NCBI RefSeq assembly: GCF_005502465.1
Contig: NZ_SCOT01000005.1
Coordinates: 108,474-172,473, forward strand
Reading direction: 5' to 3'
DNA length: 64,000 bases
DNA from: Sphingopyxis sp. L1A2A
Lineage (GTDB): Bacteria; Pseudomonadota; Alphaproteobacteria; Sphingomonadales; Sphingomonadaceae
Under the pieces are notes generated by a model. That model searched no databases, had not been told where the DNA came from, and worked only from the letters and a program-made list of their open reading frames with translations. Made by a program: the position numbers and the translations under genes. Positions 38,594 to 47,883 of this stretch are shown here, piece after piece; the first letter of the stretch is position 1; each line of letters begins with the position of its first letter.

Positions 38594-39187
38594 ATGAGCG
38601 AGCCGCTATCCGACCGCGCTCTCGACCAGCTGTTTCGCACCGCGCGCACCTATAACGGCTATACCGATCGGCCGGTATCGGAGGATCAGCTGCATGCGAT
38701 CTGGGATCTGATGAAATACGGTCCGACCAGCGCCAACTGCCTGCCGGCGCGGATCATCTGGTGCACCTCGGACGCGGCGAAGCAAAAGCTCGCGGCGCTC
38801 GCGATGCCGGCCAATGCCGGAAAAATCCTTGCGGCGCCGGTCACCGCGATCATCGGCATGGATCTGGAATTCTACGAAAATCTGCCCGAGCTGTTCCCGC
38901 ACGCCGACGCGCGCAGCTGGTTCGTCGGCAACGATGAACTGGCGAAGGCGACGGCGTTCCGTAACTCCAGCCTGCAGGGCGGCTATTTCATCCTTGCGGC
39001 GCGCGCCCTTGGGCTCGACACCGGCGCGATGTCGGGGTTCAGCAACGACGCGGTCGATGCCGCCTTTTTCGCCGACCAGCCCAGCGTCAAGAGCAACTTC
39101 ATCGCGACCCTCGGCTATGGCGATCCGGCGTCGATCTTCGAGCGCAGCCCGCGCCCCGATTTCGGCCGCTTCAACCGCCTCGCCTGA
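38594..39187 (+). CDS. Nitroreductase family protein (RutE/malonic semialdehyde reductase-like)
   Basis: 197 residues of the FMN-dependent nitroreductase fold, close to the RutE/HadB branch: ARTYNGYTDRPVSEDQLHAIWDLMKYGPTSANCLPARI at the N-terminus carries the flavin-contact residues PTSANC, with NSSLQGGYFILAARALGLDTG near 130-150 and the end FGRFNRLA. RutE reduces malonic semialdehyde in uracil breakdown, but no rut genes are nearby, so the substrate may differ. A clear ribosome site GAGGAG precedes the ATG. It is 25 bases downstream of nfuA. Confidence 0.9.
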   Translation: MSEPLSDRALDQLFRTARTYNGYTDRPVSEDQLHAIWDLMKYGPTSANCLPARIIWCTSDAAKQKLAALAMPANAGKILAAPVTAIIGMDLEFYENLPELFPHADARSWFVGNDELAKATAFRNSSLQGGYFILAARALGLDTGAMSGFSNDAVDAAFFADQPSVKSNFIATLGYGDPASIFERSPRPDFGRFNRLA

Positions 39188-39206
39188 GCCGGATTTCTCT
39201 ACCCCC

Positions 39207-39836
39207 ATGCGCCATTTGGTGATCGATTCGGCGAGTGAGGCCTGTTCGGTGGCGCTGCTGGAAGCCGGGGCGGTCGTCGATCATCGCCACGCGGTGATCG
39301 GGCGCGGTCATGCCGAACGCCTCGTCCCGCTGATCGCCGAGCTGGCGAGCGGCGGGCGCGCCGACGCCATCGTCGTCGGCTGTGGTCCGGGCAGCTTTGC
39401 CGGGGTGCGGATCGGGGTCGCCGCGGCGCGGGCGCTGGCCTTGGGCTGGCAAGTGCCGGTGCACGGCTTTTCGACCCTAGCGCTGGTCGCCGCGAGCGCC
39501 GCCGACGCGATCGCCGCCGCGGGCGGCGCGCTGGTCGTGATGGAGGGCGGGCATGGCCAATGGTTCGTCCAGCCCTTCGCCGCCGACCTGGCGCCGCGCG
39601 CCGCGGTGCGCTCGCTGCTTCCCGAAGATGCCGTGGCGCTCGATGACGCACTCGTCGTCGGCAACCGCGCCGAACCTTTTGTCGCGCACCGTGGCAGCGG
39701 GCGGGCGCTGGCGGTGCTGCCCGACGCGCGCGCGTTCCTGCGGCTGCCGCCCGCCGCGCTGATCGACCAGCCCAGCCCGATCTATGGCCGCGCCCCCGAC
39801 GCCAAACCGATGCCGAAGTCGATAAGCGCGGCATGA
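39207..39836 (+). CDS. tsaB: tRNA threonylcarbamoyladenosine biosynthesis protein TsaB
   Basis: 209 residues with the ASKHA (actin-like) fold: VIDSASEACSVALLEAG at the start, HAERLVPLIAEL near 36 and the signature GCGPGSFAGVRIGVAAARAL near 61-80. TsaB pairs with TsaD and TsaE to add threonylcarbamoyl to A37 of ANN-decoding tRNAs. ATG 39207 is chosen by homology, since the frame upstream belongs to the nitroreductase gene. Its stop overlaps the rimI start (ATGA), a common coupling. Confidence 0.94.
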   Translation: MRHLVIDSASEACSVALLEAGAVVDHRHAVIGRGHAERLVPLIAELASGGRADAIVVGCGPGSFAGVRIGVAAARALALGWQVPVHGFSTLALVAASAADAIAAAGGALVVMEGGHGQWFVQPFAADLAPRAAVRSLLPEDAVALDDALVVGNRAEPFVAHRGSGRALAVLPDARAFLRLPPAALIDQPSPIYGRAPDAKPMPKSISAA

Positions 39837-40315
39837 CGGGCGACATCCGCCTTGCCACCGCGCGCGTCGGTGATCTTGCCGCGGTGATGCGCGTGATGGA
39901 TGCCGCGTTTGCCCCGACCTATGGCGAAGCGTGGAGCGGGGCGCAGCTGCTCACCCTGTTCGCCTTGCCCTCGGCGCGGGTCTGCATCGCCTGGGATGGT
40001 GACCAGCCGTGCGGATTTTCGGCATCGCGCATTGCCGGGCCGGAAAGCGAACTCTTGCTGCTCGCGGTCGACCCCGCCTGGCGCGGCCGCGGGATCGGCC
40101 GACTGTTGATCCAGGACTGGCAGCTTTGGGCCAGCGCGCAAGGCGCCGATGAGTATTTCCTCGAAATGCGCGCCGACAATGATGCGATTCACCTTTATGC
40201 GCGCGCCGGGTTTTCGGAAGTTGGACGGCGTTCTGCTTATTACCGCGGTAATGACGGCGTGATGCGCGATGCTATTACCATGCGGCGGTCCAGGATTGCG
40301 ACAGGCGCGGACTGA
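39833..40315 (+). CDS. rimI: Ribosomal protein S18 alanine N-acetyltransferase RimI-like
   Basis: 160 residues of the GNAT fold. The acetyl-CoA pocket motif is VDPAWRGRGIGRLLIQ (R-G-x-G-I-G) near 80-95, followed by EMRADNDAIHLYARAGFSEVGRRSAYY typical of RimI. RimI acetylates the N-terminus of ribosomal protein S18. Direct coupling to tsaB by ATGA supports the call, since the two are neighbours in many bacteria. GNAT substrate prediction from sequence alone is never certain. Confidence 0.9.
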   Translation: MTGDIRLATARVGDLAAVMRVMDAAFAPTYGEAWSGAQLLTLFALPSARVCIAWDGDQPCGFSASRIAGPESELLLLAVDPAWRGRGIGRLLIQDWQLWASAQGADEYFLEMRADNDAIHLYARAGFSEVGRRSAYYRGNDGVMRDAITMRRSRIATGAD

Positions 40316-40423
40316 TCGGTCATTGCGGAATTGCACCGAAAGTGGCAGTAATCCGCGTGGCGGAACAAATATTCCAATATTCGCCGACCAATCTTCTGGG
40401 TAAAAATAATAAGGAACAGTCTC

Positions 40424-40858
40424 ATGTCCGATCAAGCCGATACCAATGAAATGCTGGTTACCCTGACCGCCGACATTGTCGCCGCGCACGTCAGCAACAA
40501 CAGCGTCGCAATTTCCGATCTTTCGCTGTTGATCAATAATGTCCACGCCGCGCTGTCGGGACTTGGCAGCGCCCCGGTCGTCGAGGAAAAGCTGGTGCCG
40601 GCGGTGTCGATCCGTACCTCGGTCAAGCCCGACTTCATCACCTGTCTCGAAGATGGCAAAAAGCTGAAGATGCTGCGCCGCCACCTGATGACGCATTATG
40701 GCATGACCCCCGACGACTATCGCGCCAAATGGGGGCTGCCCGCCGACTATCCGATGGTCGCGCCCAATTACGCCGAAAAGCGCCGCGCACTGGCCAAGGA
40801 AATCGGTCTGGGTACCAAGGGCCGCGGCGGCGGGCGCAAGCGCAAGGCGAAAGTCTGA
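40424..40858 (+). CDS. MucR/Ros family transcriptional regulator
   Basis: 144 residues. The Ros/MucR zinc-finger region is CLEDGKKLKMLRRHLMTHYGMTPDDYR. The expected second cysteine is an aspartate here: ligand candidates are C74, D77, H87 and H91, a variation known in some MucR proteins. The basic tail KGRGGGRKRKAKV probably adds DNA contact. MucR proteins act as histone-like silencers of AT-rich or horizontally acquired genes and control exopolysaccharide and cell-cycle genes. It has its own 108-base upstream gap, with AAGGA before the ATG. Confidence 0.92.
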   Translation: MSDQADTNEMLVTLTADIVAAHVSNNSVAISDLSLLINNVHAALSGLGSAPVVEEKLVPAVSIRTSVKPDFITCLEDGKKLKMLRRHLMTHYGMTPDDYRAKWGLPADYPMVAPNYAEKRRALAKEIGLGTKGRGGGRKRKAKV

Positions 40859-40990
40859 CGCTTTCGCACCGGTCCGGCGCAGCGCCGGGACGGGGCGCCG
40901 CCGCCGGGTGCCGCCCTTGTCCTATCGCGGGGCCGACCCTATACAGTTGTCATAACAAAGACACGGCTGCATCTTGCAGGAAAGGCCAGC

Positions 40991-41416
40991 ATGTCCGGTA
41001 CCATCGATCTTGAAGCCCTGTGCCACGAAAAGGGGCTGCGTATTACCGAGCAGCGCCGCATCATCGCGCGGGTGATCTCGGATTCCGAGGATCATCCCGA
41101 CGTCGAGACGCTGTACGAGCGCGCGTCAAAGGTCGACAGCGGCATTTCGATTGCCACCGTCTATCGCACCGTGCGCCTGTTTGAAGAGGCGGGCATTCTC
41201 GATCGCCATGATTTCGGTGACGGCCGCTCGCGCTACGAAGCCGCGCCCGAGGCGCATCACGATCATCTGATCGACGTGGAAACGGGCAAGGTGATCGAAT
41301 TCGTCGATCCCGAACTCGAAGCGTTGCAAAAGGTGATCGCCGAACGGCTGGGCTTCCGCCTCGTCGACCATCGCATGGAGCTTTATGGTGTCGCCCTCGA
41401 TCGCAAGCGCGACTGA
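40991..41416 (+). CDS. fur: Fur family metal-responsive repressor
   Basis: 141 residues. The winged helix recognition part is SIATVYRTVRLFEEAGILDRHDF (about 54-76), and the metal site region includes EAHHDHLIDVETGKVIEF. The C-terminal CxxC zinc pairs seen in E. coli Fur are absent, as usual in alphaproteobacterial Fur/Mur. It may answer to iron or manganese. It is a candidate for controlling the iron receptor with a Fur box at 47849-47867. The 3' end overlaps the acyltransferase start by 32 bases. Confidence 0.93.
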   Translation: MSGTIDLEALCHEKGLRITEQRRIIARVISDSEDHPDVETLYERASKVDSGISIATVYRTVRLFEEAGILDRHDFGDGRSRYEAAPEAHHDHLIDVETGKVIEFVDPELEALQKVIAERLGFRLVDHRMELYGVALDRKRD

Positions 41417-42173
41417 TCGCGCCGCGATCACCTGGCGGACGGTCGCCCGCCTGACCCTGATGGTGCTGGCGCTGCTGTTTCTGATCGTCCCGCATCTCCT
41501 CTACCGAGCCGTCGGGCGGCCGTCGCCGATGGTCATGGCGTTCCTCAATGCCGCGGGCTGGATCGCCGGACTGCGCATCCGCACCACCGGCACCCGGCTG
41601 CGCCGCGACGTCCTGTTCGTCTCGAACCATGTCAGCTGGCTCGACATCCTCGCGCTCGGCGGCGCAGCGCGTTCGGCCTTTGTGTCCAAGGCGGAAGTGA
41701 AAACGACCCCGTTCGTCGGCTGGCTCGCCGATCAGAACAGCACCATCTATGTCCAGCGTGACACCCGGCGCGACATCCACAGCCAGGCGAACAGCCTGCG
41801 CGACGCCCTCGCGCGCGGCCGCCCGGTGACGTTGTTTCCGGAGGGCACGACCGGCCCCGGCGACGGCTTGCTGCCGTTCCGCGCCTCGCTGTTCCAGGCG
41901 GTCATCCCGACCCCGCCAAAGCTGCGCGTCCAGCCGGTGTTCCTCGACTATGGGCCGGAAGCGAGTGACATCGCCTGGCTCGACCCCGAATCGGGGCTCG
42001 ACAATTTCAAACGGCTGCTCGCCCGCAAGCGGCCGATCCCGCTGACGATCCACTATCTCGAACCGCTGCCCGATAAGGCTGAGCACGACCGCAAGGTCAT
42101 CAATGAGGCGGCGCGCGCTGCCATCGCCGCCGAAATCGTGGCGGCTTCCGCCGCGCCGCGGCATCGCCTATAG
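41385..42173 (+). CDS. 1-acyl-sn-glycerol-3-phosphate acyltransferase (PlsC-like)
   Basis: 262 residues with an N-terminal membrane anchor (about 20-42) and the acyltransferase motifs N-H-V-S-W-L-D (catalytic His and Asp, about 81-87) and [15 protein letters not shown] near 149. It transfers an acyl chain to lysophosphatidic acid in phospholipid synthesis; ornithine-lipid acyltransferases (OlsA) share these motifs and cannot be excluded. The start overlaps the fur 3' end. miaB follows after seven bases. Confidence 0.9.
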   Translation: MVSPSIASATDRAAITWRTVARLTLMVLALLFLIVPHLLYRAVGRPSPMVMAFLNAAGWIAGLRIRTTGTRLRRDVLFVSNHVSWLDILALGGAARSAFVSKAEVKTTPFVGWLADQNSTIYVQRDTRRDIHSQANSLRDALARGRPVTLFPEGTTGPGDGLLPFRASLFQAVIPTPPKLRVQPVFLDYGPEASDIAWLDPESGLDNFKRLLARKRPIPLTIHYLEPLPDKAEHDRKVINEAARAAIAAEIVAASAAPRHRL

Positions 42174-42180
42174 CGCGCCG

Positions 42181-43527
42181 ATGACATCCGACTCCCCCCA
42201 GACCGCCAAAACCTTCCACGTCAAATCCTTCGGTTGCCAGATGAACGTCTATGATGGCGAACGCATGGCCGAGATGTTGGGCGCCGAGGGCTATGTCGCC
42301 GCCGCCGATGGCGCCGACGCCGACCTCGTCGTGCTCAACACCTGCCACATCCGCGAAAAAGCCGCCGAGAAGGTTTATTCGGACATCGGCCGGTTGAAAC
42401 GCGCCGACGGCAGCCGCCCGACGATCGCGGTCGCGGGCTGCGTCGCGCAGGCCGAGGGCGCCGAAATCGCGCGCCGCGCCCCCAGCGTCGATGTCGTCGT
42501 TGGCCCGCAGGCCTATCACCGGCTGCCCGACCTGCTCGCGCGCGCCGCGCGCGGCGAGAAAGCGGTCGACCTCGACATGCCCGCGATGAGCAAGTTCGGC
42601 GCGCTGCCCGGCCGCGCCGCGGGCCAGCGCCCGACCGCCTTCCTGACCGTGCAGGAAGGCTGCGACAAATTCTGCACCTATTGCGTCGTTCCCTACACCC
42701 GCGGCGCCGAGATCAGCCGGCCGTTTGCCGACCTGATCGCCGAGGCGCGTGCGCTGGTCGCCGGCGGCGCGCGCGAAATCACCTTGCTGGGCCAGAACGT
42801 CAACGCCTGGGATGGCGAAGACGGCAAGGGCAGGGCGATCGGCCTCGACGGACTGATCCGCGACCTGGCGCGCGAGGACGGGCTGGAACGGATCCGCTAC
42901 ACCACCAGCCACCCCAACGACATGACCGACGGGTTGATCGCCGCGCATGGCGAGGTCGATAAGCTGATGCCGTTCCTCCATCTGCCGGTGCAGGCGGGCA
43001 GCGACCGCATCCTCGCGGCGATGAACCGCAGCCACAGCAGCGAGAGTTATTTGCGCGTCATCGAACGCGTCCGCGCGGTGCGTCCCGACATCGCGATCTC
43101 GGGTGATTTCATCGTCGGTTTCCCCGGCGAGAGCGAGGAAGATTTCCAGGCGACGCTCGATCTGATCCATCAGACGCGCTATGCGATGGCGTACAGCTTC
43201 AAATATTCGCGCCGCCCCGGCACGCCGGCGGCAACGATGGATGACCAGATTTCCGAAGCGGTGATGAACGATCGCCTCCAGCGCTTGCAAGCGCTGCTCA
43301 ACGAGCAGCAGCAGGCTTTTAATGAAGCGAGCGTCGGCAGCACGACGCGGCTGCTACTCGAACGCAAGGGCAAGCTGGACGGGCAGCTGATCGGCAAGAC
43401 GCCGTGGCTCCAGTCGGCGCATGTCATCGCCCCCGGCCTCGCGATCGGCGACATGATCGACGTGCGGATCGTGTCGGCCGGTGCCAACAGCGTTGCTGCC
43501 GAGCCGTTGATGGAAGAGGTCGCTTAG
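42181..43527 (+). CDS. miaB: tRNA-2-methylthio-N6-dimethylallyladenosine synthase
   Basis: 448 residues, a radical SAM methylthiotransferase acting on i6A37 of tRNAs reading UNN codons. The N-terminal auxiliary cluster ligands are C19 (SFGCQMN), C55 (NTCHIRE) and C87 (AGCVAQ); the radical SAM cluster ligands are C161, C165 and C168 (GCDKFCTYC). A C-terminal TRAM domain (about 372-438) begins near [16 protein letters not shown] 42181 is chosen by the family start [13 protein letters not shown]. It is followed by phoH, the usual order in alphaproteobacteria. Confidence 0.97.
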   Translation: MTSDSPQTAKTFHVKSFGCQMNVYDGERMAEMLGAEGYVAAADGADADLVVLNTCHIREKAAEKVYSDIGRLKRADGSRPTIAVAGCVAQAEGAEIARRAPSVDVVVGPQAYHRLPDLLARAARGEKAVDLDMPAMSKFGALPGRAAGQRPTAFLTVQEGCDKFCTYCVVPYTRGAEISRPFADLIAEARALVAGGAREITLLGQNVNAWDGEDGKGRAIGLDGLIRDLAREDGLERIRYTTSHPNDMTDGLIAAHGEVDKLMPFLHLPVQAGSDRILAAMNRSHSSESYLRVIERVRAVRPDIAISGDFIVGFPGESEEDFQATLDLIHQTRYAMAYSFKYSRRPGTPAATMDDQISEAVMNDRLQRLQALLNEQQQAFNEASVGSTTRLLLERKGKLDGQLIGKTPWLQSAHVIAPGLAIGDMIDVRIVSAGANSVAAEPLMEEVA

Positions 43528-43602
43528 TGCGACGGGCGGAAGCTGTCTCCACGAAGACACACCCCGTCGCCTTCCGTCGAATTCCGAAACTATCGGTGAT
43601 GG

Positions 43603-43622
43603 ACTCCCGCCTTCGCGGGAGT
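43603..43622. terminator. Hairpin between miaB and phoH
   Basis: ACTCCCGC-CTTC-GCGGGAGT; a short relic of the family D type repeat or an attenuating hairpin in the miaB-phoH gap. Confidence 0.5.
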
Positions 43623-43658
43623 ACACAGGATCATTCTTAGCATAGGTGACTTGCCCAT

Positions 43659-44666
43659 ATGTCCAAACGCCCGCTGACCGCCTCGACCCCCGCCGAACCC
43701 GGCGACCGCGTTCGACTGACCGCGGAATTTGAGCGAACGCAGTTGTTGGGCATTTTGTTCGGCGAGTTCGACCGCAATCTGGTCGGCATCGAAAACCGGC
43801 TGGGCGTCTATATTTCGGCGCGCGGCAATCGGGTCCAGATCGAGGGCGAGGCCGAAGCCGCGGCGCGGGCCCGCGACGTGCTCGTCGACCTGTATAACCG
43901 TATCGAACAGGGACAGGAGGTCGACGCCGGCATGGTCGATGGCGTCATCGCGATGTCGGCGCAGCCGACCCTCGACGGCATCATCCGCCACGACAAGGAC
44001 GAAGCGCCGCCGATCATGATCCGGACGCGCAAAAAGACGATCGTGCCGCGCGCCCCGTCGCAGGTGCCCTATATGCAGGCGCTGGCGCGCGAGGACATCA
44101 TCTTCGCGCTCGGCCCGGCGGGGACAGGCAAGACCTATCTTGCGGTGGCGCAGGCGGTGGCGCAGCTGATCACCGGCAGCGTCCAGCGCCTGATCCTGTC
44201 GCGCCCCGCGGTCGAAGCAGGCGAAAAGCTCGGTTTCCTGCCCGGCGACATGAAGGAAAAGGTCGATCCGTACCTGCGCCCGCTCTACGACGCGCTCCAC
44301 GATTGCCTGCCCGCCGAACAGGTCGAGCGCCGCATCGCCAGCGGCGAGATCGAGATCGCGCCGCTCGCCTTCATGCGCGGGCGGACGCTGGCCGACGCCT
44401 TCATCATCCTCGACGAGGCGCAGAATACGACGATTCCACAGATGAAGATGTTCCTGACCCGCTTTGGCATGAACAGCCGCATGGTCATCTGCGGCGACCC
44501 CAAACAGGTCGATCTGCCAATCCCCGCGTCGTCGGGGCTGGCCGACGCGGTTAGCCGCCTGGAGGGCGTCGAGGGCATCAACGTCAGCTATTTCACCAGC
44601 GCCGACGTCGTCCGCCACCCGATCGTCGGCCGCATCGTCGATGCGTATGAGGGGCCGGGGGCCTGA
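43659..44666 (+). CDS. phoH: PhoH family ATPase
   Basis: 335 residues. After an N-terminal KH-like segment (VGIENRLGVYISARGNRVQIEG), the ATPase domain shows Walker A LGPAGTGKT near 147, the block RPAVEAGEKLGFLPGDMKEKVDPYLRPLYDAL and Walker B AFIILDEAQNTT near 245. PhoH-like proteins are linked to RNA metabolism and stand before ybeY in most alphaproteobacteria. Here ybeY is 8.9 kb downstream, separated by accessory genes. Confidence 0.95.
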   Translation: MSKRPLTASTPAEPGDRVRLTAEFERTQLLGILFGEFDRNLVGIENRLGVYISARGNRVQIEGEAEAAARARDVLVDLYNRIEQGQEVDAGMVDGVIAMSAQPTLDGIIRHDKDEAPPIMIRTRKKTIVPRAPSQVPYMQALAREDIIFALGPAGTGKTYLAVAQAVAQLITGSVQRLILSRPAVEAGEKLGFLPGDMKEKVDPYLRPLYDALHDCLPAEQVERRIASGEIEIAPLAFMRGRTLADAFIILDEAQNTTIPQMKMFLTRFGMNSRMVICGDPKQVDLPIPASSGLADAVSRLEGVEGINVSYFTSADVVRHPIVGRIVDAYEGPGA

Positions 44667-44770
44667 CAACGGCGCACGTCGCGCGGCGGCGTCCGGGCGG
44701 CAACCTTTGCGTCTTGCTCTGACGATCGCTATCCGCGAAGACGGATCGAAAGCGGAGGATCACCCGGAAT

Positions 44771-47615
44771 ATGCGTCTTACTTGGCCTGAAATCCGCGCC
44801 CGTGCCGCCAAATTCAGCGAAGATCACAAGCTCGATCATTATGAGAAGGGTCAGACGCAGACCTTTTACAACGAATTCTTTGCCTGCTTCGGCGTCGATC
44901 GCAAACAGGTCGCGGTGTATGAACAGCGCGTCAAGAATCTGCCCCAGGATCGCAAGGGTTTCATCGACCTGTTCATGCCGGGCAAGCTGATCGTCGAGCA
45001 GAAGTCGGCGGGCCTCGACCTGCGCGTCGCCAATGACCAGGCGCTCGATTATTACGAAGGCCTGCCCGAGGCGATCAAGCCGCGCTATATTCTGACCTGC
45101 GATTTTCAGCGGTTTGAATTGCTCGACCTGGACACGCGGCGCGAATGGCGCTTTCCGCTCGCCGACCTCAAAAAACATGTCGAGGCGTTTGCTTTCATTA
45201 TCGGCGTCGAAACGCGGCAGTTCCGCAATCAGAAACCTGCCAACCCCAAGGCGTCCGAGCTGTTGGGCAAGCTGCACAAACAGTTGGAGGAGGATGGCTA
45301 CAGCGGCCACAAGCTGCAATTGCTGCTCGTCCGGCTGCTGTTCATCCTGTTTGCCGACGACACTGGAATCTGGCCCAAGGACCAGTTTCTGGTCTGGCTG
45401 GAACAGCGCACTCAACCCGATGGGCGCGACCTGGGCGAGAAACTTACCGCGTTGTTCGGGGTGCTCGATACCGCGCCTGACGATCGTCAGGCCAGCCTCG
45501 ATGCCGATCTGAACGCCTTCCCGCACATCAATGGCGCACTGTTCGCCGAACGCATCGACACCGCGTCGTTCAACAATGCGCTGCGCGACATATTGCTCGA
45601 TGCCAGCGTGTTCGATTGGGGCAGCGTGTCGCCCGCGATCTTCGGTTCGCTGTTCGAAAGCGTGATCGACAAGGTCACCCGGCGCAAACAAGGTGCACAT
45701 TACACGCCCGAGGAAGCGATCCAAAAGGTGATCGGGCCGCTGTTCCTCGACGATCTTTACATCGAGTTCGAGGCGCTGAAGGCGCGCAAGGACGGCGCCC
45801 GGGCCAAGGCGTTGGCGGCGTATCACGACAAGATTGCGGCTTTGACCTTTTTCGATCCGGCGTGCGGGGCGGGGAATTTCCTGGTCGTCGCATACCGCGA
45901 GATGCGCGAGCTGGAACGGCTGTTGCTGCGCGAAATCCATCCGCCCGAAAGCCGTCAGTTGGTGCTCGACGTCACGCTGCTCTCGAAACTCAACGTCAAC
46001 CGCTTTTACGGGATCGAAATCGACGAATTCCCCAGCCAGATCGCGCAGGTCGCGCTGTGGATGACCGATCATATCGCCAACACCAATTTGGGCGATGATT
46101 TCGGCAAGCCGTTCGCGCGGGTGCCGCTCGTGACCGCGCCGAATATCCGTCAGGGTGATGCGCTCGAGATCGACTGGGCCGACGTCCTGCCGCCCGCCGA
46201 ATGCAGCTATGTGTTCGGCAATCCACCCTTCATCGGGTCCAAGATGCAAAGCGACGCGCAGCGCGCGCAGGTGCGCCGGATCGCGCAGCTGGGCGGATCG
46301 GGCGGCACATTGGATTATGTCGCGGCCTGGTTCTTGAAAGCTGGCACATATCTTGCGGGGGGGGGGTATTGGACGCATCGCCTTTGTCGCGACCAATTCG
46401 ATTTGTCAGGGCGAACAAGTCGCGCAATTGTGGCCAAAGCTGTTCAACGAACGCCGCCTCGAAATCGCTTTCGCGCACCGCACATTTGTCTGGCCGGGAA
46501 GGGCGGCGGTGCATTGCGTTATCGTCGGGCTGGCGCAGCGCGGGGATGAACCGGTTGAGAAGCGGTTGTTTAGCTATCCGACGTCCAAGGGTGCGCCGGT
46601 TGAAACAAGGCATGGCCAGCTAACGGCCTATTTGTTTGATGCGAACGGTGCCGATCGCCATTTGGTCGTCCGAGAAGAAAGTCGCCCGATTAATGATGCG
46701 CCGAGGTTGCGTATCGGTTCCAAGCCCGTCGACGGCGGTTATCTGATTTTTACGGCAACGGAACGCGCTCAGATGTTGGCGGCGGACGATGCTGCTGACG
46801 TATATCTACGGCCGTATATTGGGGCCGAAGAGTTTCTCAACGGTGGAACCCGCTACATACTCGCGCTTGATGAAGCCTCTCCTCAGGAGTTGGGACGCCA
46901 TCCTGCTATAGTGGAGCGTTTGCGGCTAGTTCGGCGTTGGCGAGCTGGAGAAATCGCAAAAAAGAACTCGAAGGATGGTCTAGATCGATCATCGGAGAGC
47001 ACGCGCTATCTTGCCGCCACTCCTGCGAGCTTTCACGTCACGGTTATGCCCGCCAACCCGTATCTCGTTGTTCCAGAAAACGGTTCGGAAACCCGTCAAT
47101 ATGTGCCCGCCGGGTGGTTGAGCGACGCAGTGCCTAGTAGCTTGATAAGAGTGGCAACTGAGGCCGGGATTTGGCATTTCGCTATTGTGGTGAGCGGAAT
47201 GCACATGGCATGGCTCAACGGGATCGGCGGACGGCTAAAAAGCGATCCCCGTTACTCCATCGGCCTCGTCTACAACACCTTCCCTTGGCCCGAAGCCACT
47301 CCCGCGCAGCGGGCAAAAGTCGAACTACTGGCTCAGGCCGTACTCGACGCCCGCGCTTTGCCCAAAAATGCCACCTCGACCCTCGCCGACCTCTACGATC
47401 CTGATCGGATGCCGGGCGAGCTGTTCAAGGCGCACAAGGCACTCGATGCCGCCGTTGACCGGTTGTACGCGGCCAAAGGCTTTGCCGACGATCGGGCGCG
47501 GGTCGAACATCTGTTCCGATTATATGAGGCGCTGGTCATGCCCACCACTGCCGCACCTGCCGCTAACCGGCGAACCAGTCGGCGTGTCGCGCGCCGGGAT
47601 ACCAGGCTGGTATAA
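44771..47615 (+). pseudogene. Type IIL (MmeI-like) restriction-modification protein, frameshifted at a G10 tract
   Basis: A combined nuclease and N6-adenine methyltransferase interrupted by a frameshift. The first frame (44771-46549) has a PD-(D/E)xK nuclease signature D66...E76-Q-K78, a helical connector, the SAM motif DPACGAGNF (362-370) and the methyltransferase motif N484-P-P-F487. At ten G residues (46357-46366) it shifts out of frame and stops at 46549; the second frame carries on with GRIAFVATNSICQGEQVAQLW, the target recognition region and the C-terminus, ending at 47615. Removing one G would join them into a protein of about 947 residues. The recognition region looks richer in A+T than its surroundings. 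It is either a decayed gene, a phase-variable gene or a sequencing error in the tract. Confidence 0.87.
46357..46366 (+). repeat. G10 homopolymer in the restriction-modification gene
   Basis: Ten consecutive G at the exact point where the frame breaks, between the methyltransferase core and the recognition region. Nine or twelve G would give an open frame. Confidence 0.9.
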
Positions 47616-47698
47616 GCATCGGGTCACGGGGCAGCGGCGACGCGGGCTCCCCCGCGGCCGCTCTCTCGTTGATGCGGATCCACGCTGTCGCCAACCCT

Positions 47699-47773
47699 CG
47701 TCATTGCGCGCCAGGCGAAGCAATCCAGAGCGGTTACCGCCACGCTGGATTGCTTCGCCTGGCGCGCAATGAC
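47699..47773. repeat. Palindromic repeat family E
   Basis: CGTCATTGCGCGCCAGGCGA and its complement around AGCGGTTACCGCCACG; a family widespread in alphaproteobacteria. With the Fur box it accounts for the 268-base gap 47616-47883. Confidence 0.92.
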
Positions 47774-47848
47774 ATCTTTCAATTTCAGCAAACGAGTCTC
47801 AATAGCATTAATCTTGACGTTGCGATTTCACGCCCCTAATGCGACGCT

Positions 47849-47867
47849 ATTGCGAATCACTCGCAAT
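47849..47867 (+). promoter_or_regulatory. Fur-box-like operator
   Basis: A perfect 7-5-7 dyad, ATTGCGA-ATCAC-TCGCAAT, 17 bases before the start of the TonB receptor gene. It resembles Fur boxes of high-GC alphaproteobacteria (TTGCGAnnnnnTCGCAA form). Confidence 0.75.
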
Positions 47868-47883
47868 CAATAGGGGAAGCATT

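Noticed and set aside
44729..46396. 555-residue open frame antisense to the R-M gene
   Set aside because: Shadow of the coding frame; the plus-strand frame shows clear nuclease and methyltransferase motifs.
46353..47615. Second half of the R-M gene as an independent gene
   Set aside because: It begins inside the G tract with no ribosome site, and its first residues continue the methyltransferase fold from the other frame.
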